This document shows positions 21,491 through 28,831 of a stretch of 64,000 nucleotides of DNA, one piece after another; position 1 is the first letter of the stretch; every line of letters starts with the position of its first letter. The notes under the pieces were generated by a model. The model saw nothing but the letters and a program-made list of their open reading frames with translations, ran no database searches and was not told where the DNA came from. The DNA is taken from assembly GCA_963700775.1 (NCBI GenBank), contig CAVOYU010000006.1, positions 372,001 through 436,000 of the forward strand. Direction: 5' to 3'. Source of the DNA: Thermohalobaculum sp963700775 (GTDB taxonomy: Bacteria; Pseudomonadota; Alphaproteobacteria; Rhodobacterales; Rhodobacteraceae). The position numbers were made by a program, and so were the translations under genes.

Positions 21491-21606
21491 CCACGATGCC
21501 GCCCCAAGTCTAAACCCGCAATCGCCCCTTCTGCCGCGCATCCGCCCGCCACAGCTTGCGTCGCGCGTCCGGCGGTTCCAGATGGCGGTACTTCCCGCCC
21601 GAGCAC

Positions 21607-21631
21607 GTAGGATGGGTTCTCCGAACCCATC
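21607..21631 (+). repeat. GTAGGRTGGGTTC palindromic repeat, copy 3
   Basis: GTAGGATGGGTTC-TCC-GAACCCATC, preceded by GCAC as in copies 1 and 4. It lies 39 bases past the stop of the HNH gene. Confidence 0.75.
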
Positions 21632-21669
21632 ATTCTCCATCTCCGCCCGCGCCGGCGGGTCGAGACGAT

Positions 21670-22023
21670 CTACTCTATGGATCGGACTGGTACCGCTCGG
21701 AAGCCATGCCACCTTCCGCGGGCCAATTGCCTCCGGACAAATTTCCTGTATCGGTCAGGCGCGACAGGCTTCTGGCGCTTGTGACGGCCACTGTTGCAGT
21801 AGAGGCAAGCAGCGACGATGTTGTCCGCTGTATCCTGGCCGCCATCGCATCGGGCAGTCAAATGTTCCGCGGTGCAGCGAAACCTTGCAGCCTGCCTGGG
21901 TGATATGCTGTGGCGCTGGCAGAATTCGCCTGGTTCACCAATCCACATTGGCTGGTCGCAATAGTGACACAGCCCGGATTGCAGCCTCATCTTGGTATTG
22001 CGAATTTCGAGATGCTTCTTCAT
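21670..22023 (-). CDS. HNH endonuclease
   Basis: 117 residues. A zinc ribbon-like CHYCDQP is followed by CTAEHLTARCDGGQDTADNIVAACLYCNSGRHKR, the HNH core: His after AE, Asn in the DNIVAAC block, paired CxxC, and a terminal basic segment. Such stand-alone HNH proteins are often carried by mobile DNA or act in phage-like defence and homing. ATG 22023 has AAGGA 11 bases upstream; a TTG at 22032 is the alternative. It sits between palindromic repeats in the decayed island. Confidence 0.8.
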   Translation of the reverse strand: MKKHLEIRNTKMRLQSGLCHYCDQPMWIGEPGEFCQRHSISPRQAARFRCTAEHLTARCDGGQDTADNIVAACLYCNSGRHKRQKPVAPDRYRKFVRRQLARGRWHGFRAVPVRSIE

Positions 22024-22272
22024 TCCCGACAACGTCCTTCTGCTTCGACTTTCGTTCGAAGCGGACGCGCAGCGGCAGTTAATGCCGCCCCTCAGTCGGA
22101 AGCTGATGCTCGCGCCGGACGATCCCCAATGGAGAGCACCCCGCAGTCTCTTGCCGGTAGGCCGTCTTGATCGAGCGGCCCCTGCAGTCGCCAGCTAGTG
22201 GCTTCCAAGCGTTGCCAAATTCAACGCCTCCGTAAAATCATGATAGACGAATGGGTTGCCGGAGACAAGCAC

Positions 22273-22297
22273 GTAGGATGGGTTCCCCGAACCCATC
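22273..22297 (+). repeat. GTAGGRTGGGTTC palindromic repeat, copy 4
   Basis: GTAGGATGGGTTC-CCC-GAACCCATC, the same unit as copies 1 to 3 with one loop change, again preceded by GCAC. Confidence 0.75.
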
Positions 22298-22350
22298 ATT
22301 CCCCGCCCTTACTCCCGCCATCGGCCGTTCTCACCGGCCCGGCGCCCCCT

Positions 22351-22429
22351 GCTCACACCCCTGCTCAAACCCCCATTTTTCGAATCTCCAATAATTTCAA
22401 CATCTTGACCCCCTGCTCAATGTTGAGCA
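22351..22429. repeat. Imperfect repeat module ending in TGCTCAATGTTGAGCA, copy A
   Basis: A module of about 80 bases: GCTCACACCCCTGCTCAAAC, a T-rich stretch, a CAATAATTTCAACATCTTG stretch, CCCCCTGCTCAATGTTGAGCA. It ends in a perfect palindrome (22414-22429). On the minus strand it would read LNIEQGVKMLKLLEIRK, a phrase seen in dispersed intergenic repeats. There is no gene between 22024 and 22704. Confidence 0.7.
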
Positions 22430-22515
22430 CCGGCCGGAGGGCGGGCGCTCCGCCGCCGCCGGACCCGACGCCGCGGCCCCGGCCGGCGGGCCGGAACGAC
22501 CCGCCCCGCACCCCC

Positions 22516-22595
22516 GCTCACACCCCCCGCTCAAACCCCCGTTTTCCGGGTTTCCAATGAATTCAACGCCTTGGCCCCCTGCTCAATGTTGAGCA
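22516..22595. repeat. Imperfect repeat module, copy B
   Basis: Second copy of the module, 166 bases after copy A and ending in the same palindrome TGCTCAATGTTGAGCA (22580-22595). Differences are scattered, but on the minus strand they preserve a similar peptide (LNIEQGAKALNSLETRK). It ends about 110 bases upstream of the next gene. Confidence 0.7.
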
Positions 22596-22704
22596 GCGGC
22601 CCGCCGGCCGGGCCGCGCCCTTCCCCCTTGATTGCCCTCCCCGCCCGCCGCAAGATCGCGGCACCGCAAGGCGGCCGGGTGCCGCGGGAACCGGAGTGAC
22701 CACC

Positions 22705-23184
22705 ATGGAGAAGGCGCGCTTCCAGGCAGGAGAGGTGATCCTCTCGAAGGGCGAGGACGGCCGGAAGGCCTATCTGATCCTCGACGGCTCGGTCGAGGTG
22801 GTCGTCGGCGAGGGCGACAAGGCCAGGGCGGTCGCGACCCTGAAGAACGGCGAGGTCTTCGGCGAGATGAGCCTGCTCGAGCCGGGCCCCCGCTCGGCGA
22901 CCGTCCGGGCGCTGACCGACACCGAATGCACCGTCACCTCCTACGACGACTTCATGACCGCGATCCGCGACAACCCCGAGCACGCCATCGAGTTCATGCG
23001 GACCCTGGTCCACCGGCTGAGGAAGATGAACGAGATGATGGCCAGTCTCGACCCGGCGAAGCGGGGCCTGATGAACGTCTTCCGCGACTGGGTCAACTCG
23101 CTCGACGCCACCGGCGAGAACCTGACCGAGGAGGAACGCCAGCGCCGGCTGGAAGCGATGGCCTACGCGACCCCGTATTTCTAG
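22705..23184 (+). CDS. Cyclic-nucleotide-binding domain protein without DNA-binding domain
   Basis: 159 residues. A Crp-type cNMP-binding beta-roll occupies residues 5-115: VILSKGEDGRKAYLILDGSVEVVV, then GEVFGEMSLLEPGPRSATVRAL, which contains the phosphate-binding-cassette pattern GEMSLLEPGPRSA. The remainder is helical (FMRTLVHRLRKMNEMM) and has no helix-turn-helix, so it is probably a ligand-responsive partner rather than a transcription factor. ATG 22705 has GGAG eight bases upstream; GTG 22696 is the alternative. Confidence 0.8.
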   Translation: MEKARFQAGEVILSKGEDGRKAYLILDGSVEVVVGEGDKARAVATLKNGEVFGEMSLLEPGPRSATVRALTDTECTVTSYDDFMTAIRDNPEHAIEFMRTLVHRLRKMNEMMASLDPAKRGLMNVFRDWVNSLDATGENLTEEERQRRLEAMAYATPYF

Positions 23185-23205
23185 GCCGCGCCGCGACGCG
23201 CTCCC

Positions 23206-23988
23206 TCAGCACCCCTCCCCGACCAGCGCCCGCAGGTCGTCGACCGAGCGGAAGATCACGTAGACCCTGTCGCCCATCTGCCCGGTCCCCAGCACCACCG
23301 GCACGCCGGCCGGCGGCCCTGTCACGTCGCTGTCGATCTTCAGGCGCACGTTCTTCTCCCAATAGGGCCGCACGGCGCCGTCCTCGGTGGCGATGAAATA
23401 GCTGTCGCCGCAATGGCGGATCGACGCCACCCGCTTGGCCGGCGTCGCCTCGCCGATCGGCTCGGGCGCGACGCCCCGGAGCCAGGACTGCTCGATCAGC
23501 CCCATCTCGACGGCCCGCGCCGGCCCGTCGGCGCCGCCGGCGATCTCGAGGAAGGCGATCAGGTCGGCCCGGCCCTCGGGGTTCCAGACGCCCGGAATGT
23601 CCATGTAGGTCCCGGCGATCATCGCCGTCGGCTCCGCCAGCCAGGCGTCGAGCGTCTCGGCGGTCCACTCGAACCCCGCGCCCTTCAGGTTGGGCGAGTA
23701 GCGCTGGAACCCTTCGGCGGTCCCGGCGCCGCGGGTGAGGAACCCGGCCAGGCTCGGACCGGTGGTGTGCAGCCCGGGCACCAGCGTGTGGCAGGCGGCG
23801 CAGCTGCGAAACTGGTCGACCCCGCGCTTCGGATCACCGTCGCCCGCTCCCGCCGGGACCGCGACGGCGAGGGTAACGGCCAGCGCAAGCGCCGCCACCC
23901 CTGCCCGCCCGCCCCATCCGCCGGCCGGGCGCCGGTGGAGGTTGCGGCCGGAATTACGGCTCCGGGCACCGGAAAGCGCGCTGGGCAT
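23206..23988 (-). CDS. Monohaem c-type cytochrome with extra C-terminal domain
   Basis: 260 residues. After a signal-anchor-like region (RAGVAALALAVTLAVAVPAGA) comes a class I cytochrome c domain with CAACH and MDIPGVWNPEGRADLIAFLE, the Met probably being the sixth haem ligand. A second domain of about 110 residues with HCGDSYFIATEDG and a terminal Cys has no clear family; it may be a periplasmic electron-transfer or sensing module. ATG 23988 has GGAG upstream; a GTG at 24000 is possible. It is convergent with the cNMP-binding gene. Confidence 0.75.
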   Translation of the reverse strand: MPSALSGARSRNSGRNLHRRPAGGWGGRAGVAALALAVTLAVAVPAGAGDGDPKRGVDQFRSCAACHTLVPGLHTTGPSLAGFLTRGAGTAEGFQRYSPNLKGAGFEWTAETLDAWLAEPTAMIAGTYMDIPGVWNPEGRADLIAFLEIAGGADGPARAVEMGLIEQSWLRGVAPEPIGEATPAKRVASIRHCGDSYFIATEDGAVRPYWEKNVRLKIDSDVTGPPAGVPVVLGTGQMGDRVYVIFRSVDDLRALVGEGC

Positions 23989-24076
23989 CGGGGTCTCCAC
24001 ATGCTTGCGAAGGGATCGGTTCCCGGCAGCCTAGCGGCTCGGCGCCGGCCCGCCAATCCCCCGCGCCGGCGCGGCG

Positions 24077-24805
24077 TCAACCGTCCGAGGCAACCTGCAG
24101 GCGGCCGGTGACGCCGTGGCGCTCGATCAGCAGGGAAACCAGCCCGCTGACCTTCGCCTCGGCGATGAACTTCGTCAGGAACGACAGCGCGGCCGGGTTG
24201 CCGGGCCGGGTCCCGATCGCCTGCTGCACCGTGGTGAAGCGGCCCTCGAGCACCCGCGACCCAGGCAGCTCGGCCGCGTTCTCGATCAGCGCCGGTCGCA
24301 GGCCCGCCAGCGCGTCGAGCCCGTCCTCGGCGAAATGCCGGAACGCCCCCGCCAGTCCGGGAGCGCGCGAGAGCTCGGCATGCTTCAGATGCCGCGACAG
24401 GTAGAGGTCATAGGCGCTCCGGTCCGAGACGGCGATGCGCACACCCGGCCGGTCGATCTCGGCGAGCGAACGGACCGGCGAGCCCGCCGGAACCAGATAG
24501 GTCGCCTCGATCTCCACATAAGCCGGCGCGAAGGCGATGGTCTCGGCGCGGCTCGGCTCGGCGGCGATCAGGCAGATGTCCCAGGCGTCCTGGTCGACCG
24601 CATCCGCCACCTCGCCCGGAGAGGCGAAAGGCACGCAGGTCAAGGGCACGCCGAGCCGGTCGGCGATCGCCCGCGCCATGTCGGGCGAGACGCCGGCGGG
24701 ATCGCCGCTCCCGGTCCGGCCGGTGACCAGCAGGATGTTGCCGAGATTGATCCCGGCCCGGAGCGTGCCGGTAGGGGCAAGCTGGTCGAGCAGTTCGCGG
24801 TTCAT
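24077..24805 (-). CDS. Family 3 solute-binding-domain protein without signal peptide
   Basis: 242 residues with an amino-acid-type periplasmic binding fold: GTLRAGINLGNILLV, SPDMARAIADRLGVPL, DICLIAAEPSRAETIAFAPAYVEI and VRIAVSDRSAYDLYL. It begins MNRELLDQLAPTGTLRAG with no signal peptide, and no upstream in-frame extension supplies one. It is probably the third gene of gntR-puuE-this gene, so it may handle a purine-pathway ligand in the cytoplasm, as a sensor or a chaperone-like binder. The function is not certain. Confidence 0.7.
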   Translation of the reverse strand: MNRELLDQLAPTGTLRAGINLGNILLVTGRTGSGDPAGVSPDMARAIADRLGVPLTCVPFASPGEVADAVDQDAWDICLIAAEPSRAETIAFAPAYVEIEATYLVPAGSPVRSLAEIDRPGVRIAVSDRSAYDLYLSRHLKHAELSRAPGLAGAFRHFAEDGLDALAGLRPALIENAAELPGSRVLEGRFTTVQQAIGTRPGNPAALSFLTKFIAEAKVSGLVSLLIERHGVTGRLQVASDG

Positions 24806-24889
24806 GGCGCGGTCCTTCTTCGGTCCCTATGTGGAATCGGCGACCACAGTGCCGGAATTTCCGCCCGCGTCCAGCCCGAGCGTGCCGGA

Positions 24890-25798
24890 TCAGCCGCGAG
24901 CTGGATGGGTCTCGCGCCAGTGCCGGGCGATATCGATCCGGCGCGCGACCCAGACCCGATCCCGGCGCCCGATATGTTCGAGGAACCGCTTCAGCGCGCC
25001 GATCCGGCCGGGTCGGCCCAAGAGCCGGGCATGCATACCCACCGACATCATGCGCGGCCGCTCGGCTCCTTCCTCGTAAAGCGCATCGAAGGCGTCGCGC
25101 AGATAGGTGAAGAACTGCTCGCCGGTGTTGAAGCCCTGGGCGGTGGCGAAGCGCATGTCGTTGGTATCGAGCGTGTAGGGCACGATCAGCTGGCCCGGTT
25201 GCAGCCGGCTCCAGAACGGCAGATCGTCAGAGTAGTCGTCGGCGTCGTAGAGGAACCCGCCATGCTCGGCGACCAGGCGCCGGGTGTTCTCGGAGGTACG
25301 CCCGGTGTACCAGCCCAGCGGCCGCTCGCCGCAGATCCGGGTCAGGATCTCGACCGCCCCGGCGATGTGGTCGCGCTCCTCGGCCTCGGCCATGCCGTGA
25401 TAGTTGATCCAGCGCAGCCCGTGGCTGGCGATCTCGTGGCCGTCGGCCAGCGCCCGCTCGATGATCTGCGGCGCCCGCTCGGCCGCCATTGCCACGGCGA
25501 AGACCGTCAGCGACAGCCCGTGGGCGCGGAAGAGATCGAGGATGCGCCACACACCGGCGCGCGAGCCATATTCGTAGATCGACTCCATCGACATGTGCCG
25601 AGCGCCCGGGAAAGGCTGGGCACCGATGATCTCGGAGAGGAATGCCTCCGAAGCGGCGTCACCATGCAGGACGCAGTTCTCGCCCCCCTCCTCGACATTG
25701 AGCACGAACTGCACGGCCACCCTTGCGCCGCCGGGCCAGCGTGCCAGCGGCGGGTCGCCCGCATATCCGTCGAGATCGCGGGGATAGGCGGCCTTCAT
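24890..25798 (-). CDS. puuE: Allantoinase, metal-independent polysaccharide-deacetylase type
   Basis: 302 residues, an excellent match to PuuE as I know it from Pseudomonas: YPRDLDGY, WPGGARVAVQFVLNVEEGGE, MSMESIYEYGSRAGVWRIL, FAVAMAAERAPQII, GHEIASHGLRWI, GWYTGRTSENTRRL and YTLDTNDMRF. It hydrolyses (S)-allantoin to allantoate. The fold is that of NodB deacetylases but works without metal. Its ATG overlaps the stop of gntR by four bases, tying it to that regulator and to the divergent transport/catabolism operon. Confidence 0.93.
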   Translation of the reverse strand: MKAAYPRDLDGYAGDPPLARWPGGARVAVQFVLNVEEGGENCVLHGDAASEAFLSEIIGAQPFPGARHMSMESIYEYGSRAGVWRILDLFRAHGLSLTVFAVAMAAERAPQIIERALADGHEIASHGLRWINYHGMAEAEERDHIAGAVEILTRICGERPLGWYTGRTSENTRRLVAEHGGFLYDADDYSDDLPFWSRLQPGQLIVPYTLDTNDMRFATAQGFNTGEQFFTYLRDAFDALYEEGAERPRMMSVGMHARLLGRPGRIGALKRFLEHIGRRDRVWVARRIDIARHWRETHPARG

Positions 25799-26514
25799 CG
25801 CTTTGCTCCCAGAATGCTGGCCAGATCCGGAACCGGAGCCCCACTGGCCTTGAGATCGAGATCCGCCTCAATATGGGCGAGATGCGCTCGGATCAGATCC
25901 TCGGCCCCGCCGCCATCGCGGCGCCTGAGCGCGTCGAGAATGTCGCCATGCTCGTGGTCTTCGCAATGCGACCGGCCCGACGTGCCGAAGAGACCGATGA
26001 TCAATGAGCTGCGCGTAACCAGCTCGCGCAGCATCCTGGTCAGGACCGCGTTGCCGGTTGCAGCGGCAAGCTGGACGTGGAACTCGCCCGAGAGTCTGAT
26101 CGTCTCGCGGCGGTTCTGGGCCTCCCGCGCCTCCGCCTCGCGGGCAATGTGGCGGTCCAGCGCATCGAGATCCGCGAACACGGCGCGCTGCGCGACCCGC
26201 CGGACGATTCCCGGCTCCAGTGCCAGCCGCGCCTCGAACACGTCCCGCGCTTCCGCGCGGTCCGGACTGGCGACGAAGGCGCCCCGGTTCGAATGCAGGT
26301 CGACGATGCCCTGGCTCGCCAGGAGCAGCAGCGCTCTACGTACCCGCATCCGCCCGACACCGAAGCTCTCGCAGAGCATCGACTCGCCGAGCTTGGTGCG
26401 CGGCGGCAGCCGCTGGTCCATGACCGCCGAATAGATCCGGTCGACAATCTCCTGCTCGGAGGGCGCCGAGCCGATCGCCGGCTCGGCCCCGTCGTCGATT
26501 GCGCGCTCTGCCAC
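25795..26514 (-). CDS. GntR/FadR-family regulator of the allantoin locus
   Basis: 239 residues. The N-terminal winged helix (EQEIVDRIYSAVMDQRLPPRTKLGESMLCESFGVGRMRVRRALLLL) is followed by an FCD-type helical effector domain with EARLALEPGIVRRVAQRA, FHVQLAAATGNAVLTRML and the metal-type His in DHEHGDILDALRR. It is divergent from the transporter operon across a 189-base gap with two palindromes and is coupled to puuE. It is probably a repressor relieved by allantoin, allantoate or a downstream intermediate. Confidence 0.88.
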   Translation of the reverse strand: MAERAIDDGAEPAIGSAPSEQEIVDRIYSAVMDQRLPPRTKLGESMLCESFGVGRMRVRRALLLLASQGIVDLHSNRGAFVASPDRAEARDVFEARLALEPGIVRRVAQRAVFADLDALDRHIAREAEAREAQNRRETIRLSGEFHVQLAAATGNAVLTRMLRELVTRSSLIIGLFGTSGRSHCEDHEHGDILDALRRRDGGGAEDLIRAHLAHIEADLDLKASGAPVPDLASILGAKR

Positions 26515-26600
26515 TCGTCCCGCCTCTCAGATGCTCCGCGCTTCGATGCGCGCGTCTGGTCACGTCAGTTTCCTACGATATGCCGCCTGGGCTCGGTCAT

Positions 26601-26632
26601 TGTCAAAATATTGTTGACATTCTTGTTAACAA
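26601..26632. promoter_or_regulatory. GntR operator/promoter region
   Basis: Two palindromes lie together: TGTCAA-N7-TTGACA (26601-26619) and the perfect TTGTTAACAA (26623-26632). The second TTGACA is also a consensus -35 reading toward the transporter operon, so bound regulator would cover the promoter. It is the only AT-rich stretch in the intergenic region. Confidence 0.6.
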
Positions 26633-26703
26633 TCCATTTGGGTAGTTGGTGCCGCGCAACGAATGCTCAGACGGATCGCGGCGATCAAAGGGAGGATCGA
26701 AAC

Positions 26704-27891
26704 ATGATGAGACGGACTGTGCTCAAGACCGTCGCCGTTGCGGCGATCGCGTCGTTGGGGATCGCGTCCGGCGCCAGCGCGGCGAACGAGACGCTGAAGA
26801 TCGGGTTTGTCGGAGTCACCAGCGGCCCGGCCGCAGCATGGGGCATCTCGAACGTCCGCTCGATGCAGACCCGTGCCGCCTGGGTGAACGAGACGGGCGG
26901 GGTCACGATCGGCGATAAGACCTACGACATCGAGATCGTCACCTTCGATGACCAGAAGGACCCGAAGCGCGCCATCGCCGGTATGGAGAAGATGGCGCAG
27001 GAAGGAATCCGCTATGTGGTCGGCCCGAATGTCGACGACGGCGCCGCGGCGGTCCGCCCGGTCGCCGAGCAGAACGGAATCATCTATTTCCCCTACGCCT
27101 TCCCGAAGGAGCTCTACGCTCCGCCCGCCGGAAACGCGGTCCTCGGGATGGTGGCGAACTACCAGTCCGGCCCGGCGATCTACAAGTATCTCCGCGACAC
27201 CAAGGGGGTGAAGAAGATCGCCTTCCTCGCCGCGAACGAGTCCGACCCGCTGAGCCAGCGTGACGGCGGCGTCGCGGCCGCGAAGGCGCTGGGCCTGGAG
27301 GTCGTCGCCGACAGTGACACGTACCAAAACGACACCCGCGACTTCGTGCCGGTGCTGACCCCGGTGCTGCAGACGCAGCCCGATCTGCTGGTGCTCTCGG
27401 GCGTCGCGCCCGGCAACGCTCCGCTGATCATCCGGGCGGCGCGCGAGCTCGGCTACACCGGGCTGATCTCGACCGAGACGGCGCAGGATGCGACCGTGCT
27501 GCAGGAAGGTGCGGGCGAACTCGCGAACGGCTTCATTTCCGTCGGCGGCGCCTCGACGCCCGAAATTGCCTCTGACGCGATGAAGGAGTTCGTCGAGCGC
27601 TACACCAAGATGTTCGGCGAGTACAACGACGAGTCCAACACCAAGGTCTACGCCCTCGACTACATCCTCGAGACGCTGAAAGCGAACCCGGCGGCAATCG
27701 ACGATGTCGAGGCGTTCAAGCAGACCATGGACAGTTTCGAGGCGCCCAACCCCTACATGAAGGGCGACGCCAAGCTGAAATACGTCGGCATGACGTCCTT
27801 CGGGCAGAAGCGTCAGGTCGCCGTGCCCCTGGTCGTCAACGAATATCGCGACGGAAAGTTCGAAACATTGTTCATCGCGGAAGTCGACTGA
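26704..27891 (+). CDS. ABC transporter binding protein, LIV/urea type
   Basis: 395-residue periplasmic binding protein of the Leu/Ile/Val type. The signal peptide is MMRRTVLKTVAVAAIASLGIASGASA. The mature part begins ETLKIGFVGVTSGPAAAWG and has FDDQKDPKRAIAGMEKM and DYILETLKANP. GGAGGATCG precedes the ATG. It heads an operon of LivH, LivM, LivG and LivF homologues followed by allantoin-degrading enzymes, so the likely ligand is allantoin, allantoate or a related ureide. That assignment is by context only. Confidence 0.85.
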   Translation: MMRRTVLKTVAVAAIASLGIASGASAANETLKIGFVGVTSGPAAAWGISNVRSMQTRAAWVNETGGVTIGDKTYDIEIVTFDDQKDPKRAIAGMEKMAQEGIRYVVGPNVDDGAAAVRPVAEQNGIIYFPYAFPKELYAPPAGNAVLGMVANYQSGPAIYKYLRDTKGVKKIAFLAANESDPLSQRDGGVAAAKALGLEVVADSDTYQNDTRDFVPVLTPVLQTQPDLLVLSGVAPGNAPLIIRAARELGYTGLISTETAQDATVLQEGAGELANGFISVGGASTPEIASDAMKEFVERYTKMFGEYNDESNTKVYALDYILETLKANPAAIDDVEAFKQTMDSFEAPNPYMKGDAKLKYVGMTSFGQKRQVAVPLVVNEYRDGKFETLFIAEVD

Positions 27892-27910
27892 CGACCGCCT
27901 CCCAGCGGCT

Positions 27911-27939
27911 GCGGACCCGGAGCAACCCTCCGGGTCCGC
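27911..27939 (+). other. Intercistronic stem-loop after the binding-protein gene
   Basis: A perfect 12-bp stem GCGGACCCGGAG / CTCCGGGTCCGC with a five-base loop and no U-run, between the binding-protein gene and livH. Such stems commonly protect the upstream mRNA and let the binding protein be made in excess over the membrane parts. Confidence 0.65.
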
Positions 27940-27955
27940 CTGCGGAGAACGATCC

Positions 27956-28825
27956 ATGGAACAGGTGATCGCCAACGGGCTGTATCTGGGTGCCCAGTAC
28001 GCCCTGATCGCGCTCGGTCTGACACTGATTTTCGCGCTGATGAACGTGCTGAATTTCGCCCACGGGCAGATGTATGTCCTCGGCGGATTCGTGACCTACA
28101 CCGTTTACGGCCAGCTCGGGCTTCCCTTCGTGGTGGCGCTTGCCGCATCCGCCGTGACCCTGGCTGTGGTCGGCGCGCTGATCGAGCGGTTCCTGTTCCG
28201 GACCGTGATCAAGCGCAGCCACCGCGAGGAGAGCACGATGCTCCTTGCGGCCGGAATCGCCTTCTTTCTCGATGCGATCATCCTGTTGATCTTCGGCGAG
28301 AAGCAGCGGGGCGTACCGAAAATCATGGACGGGGTGCTGAACTGGGATTTCCGGATCATCATGCCCTACGACCGGATCCTGGTCGGCGTGCTCGCGATCG
28401 CGGCGATCGCCGGCTTCATTCTCTATATGCAATACTCCAAGACCGGCCGGGCGTTGCGGGCACTGGCGCAGGACCGGATCGCCGCCCAGCTCATGGGCGT
28501 CAACGTTGACCGCTACTCGATGATCGGTTTTGCCCTCGGCGCCATGCTGGCCGGGGTGGTCGGCGGGCTGCTGGTCTCGATCACCGGGGTCAATTCGGGG
28601 ATCGGCGGGCCGATCTCGATCAAGGCCTTCATGATGGTGATGATCGGTGGCGCCGGCGTGATCTCGGGCGCGATTGCCGGTGGATTCATCCTCGGCATGC
28701 TGGAATCGGTCGGTCTCAGCGTGCTCCACGAGTACGGCGACATTACTTATCTGATGATCTTTGCCAGCCTCATGGTGTTCCTCGCCATCCGCCCGCAGGG
28801 GTTGATGGGCAAGCCCTGGGGGTGA
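27956..28825 (+). CDS. ABC permease, LivH type
   Basis: 289-residue inner-membrane subunit. It opens with GLYLGAQYALIALGLTLIFALMNVLNFAHG, the conserved LivH start, and has GGLLVSITGVNSGIG and KAFMMVMIGGAGVISGAIAGG near the end. About eight membrane segments. It pairs with LivM, translated six bases downstream, to form the translocation channel. Confidence 0.92.
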   Translation: MEQVIANGLYLGAQYALIALGLTLIFALMNVLNFAHGQMYVLGGFVTYTVYGQLGLPFVVALAASAVTLAVVGALIERFLFRTVIKRSHREESTMLLAAGIAFFLDAIILLIFGEKQRGVPKIMDGVLNWDFRIIMPYDRILVGVLAIAAIAGFILYMQYSKTGRALRALAQDRIAAQLMGVNVDRYSMIGFALGAMLAGVVGGLLVSITGVNSGIGGPISIKAFMMVMIGGAGVISGAIAGGFILGMLESVGLSVLHEYGDITYLMIFASLMVFLAIRPQGLMGKPWG

Positions 28826-28831
28826 ACGACG

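Noticed and set aside
21420..22595. CRISPR array
   Set aside because: The repeats are few, palindromic, irregularly spaced and partly inverted; there are no uniform spacers and no cas genes.
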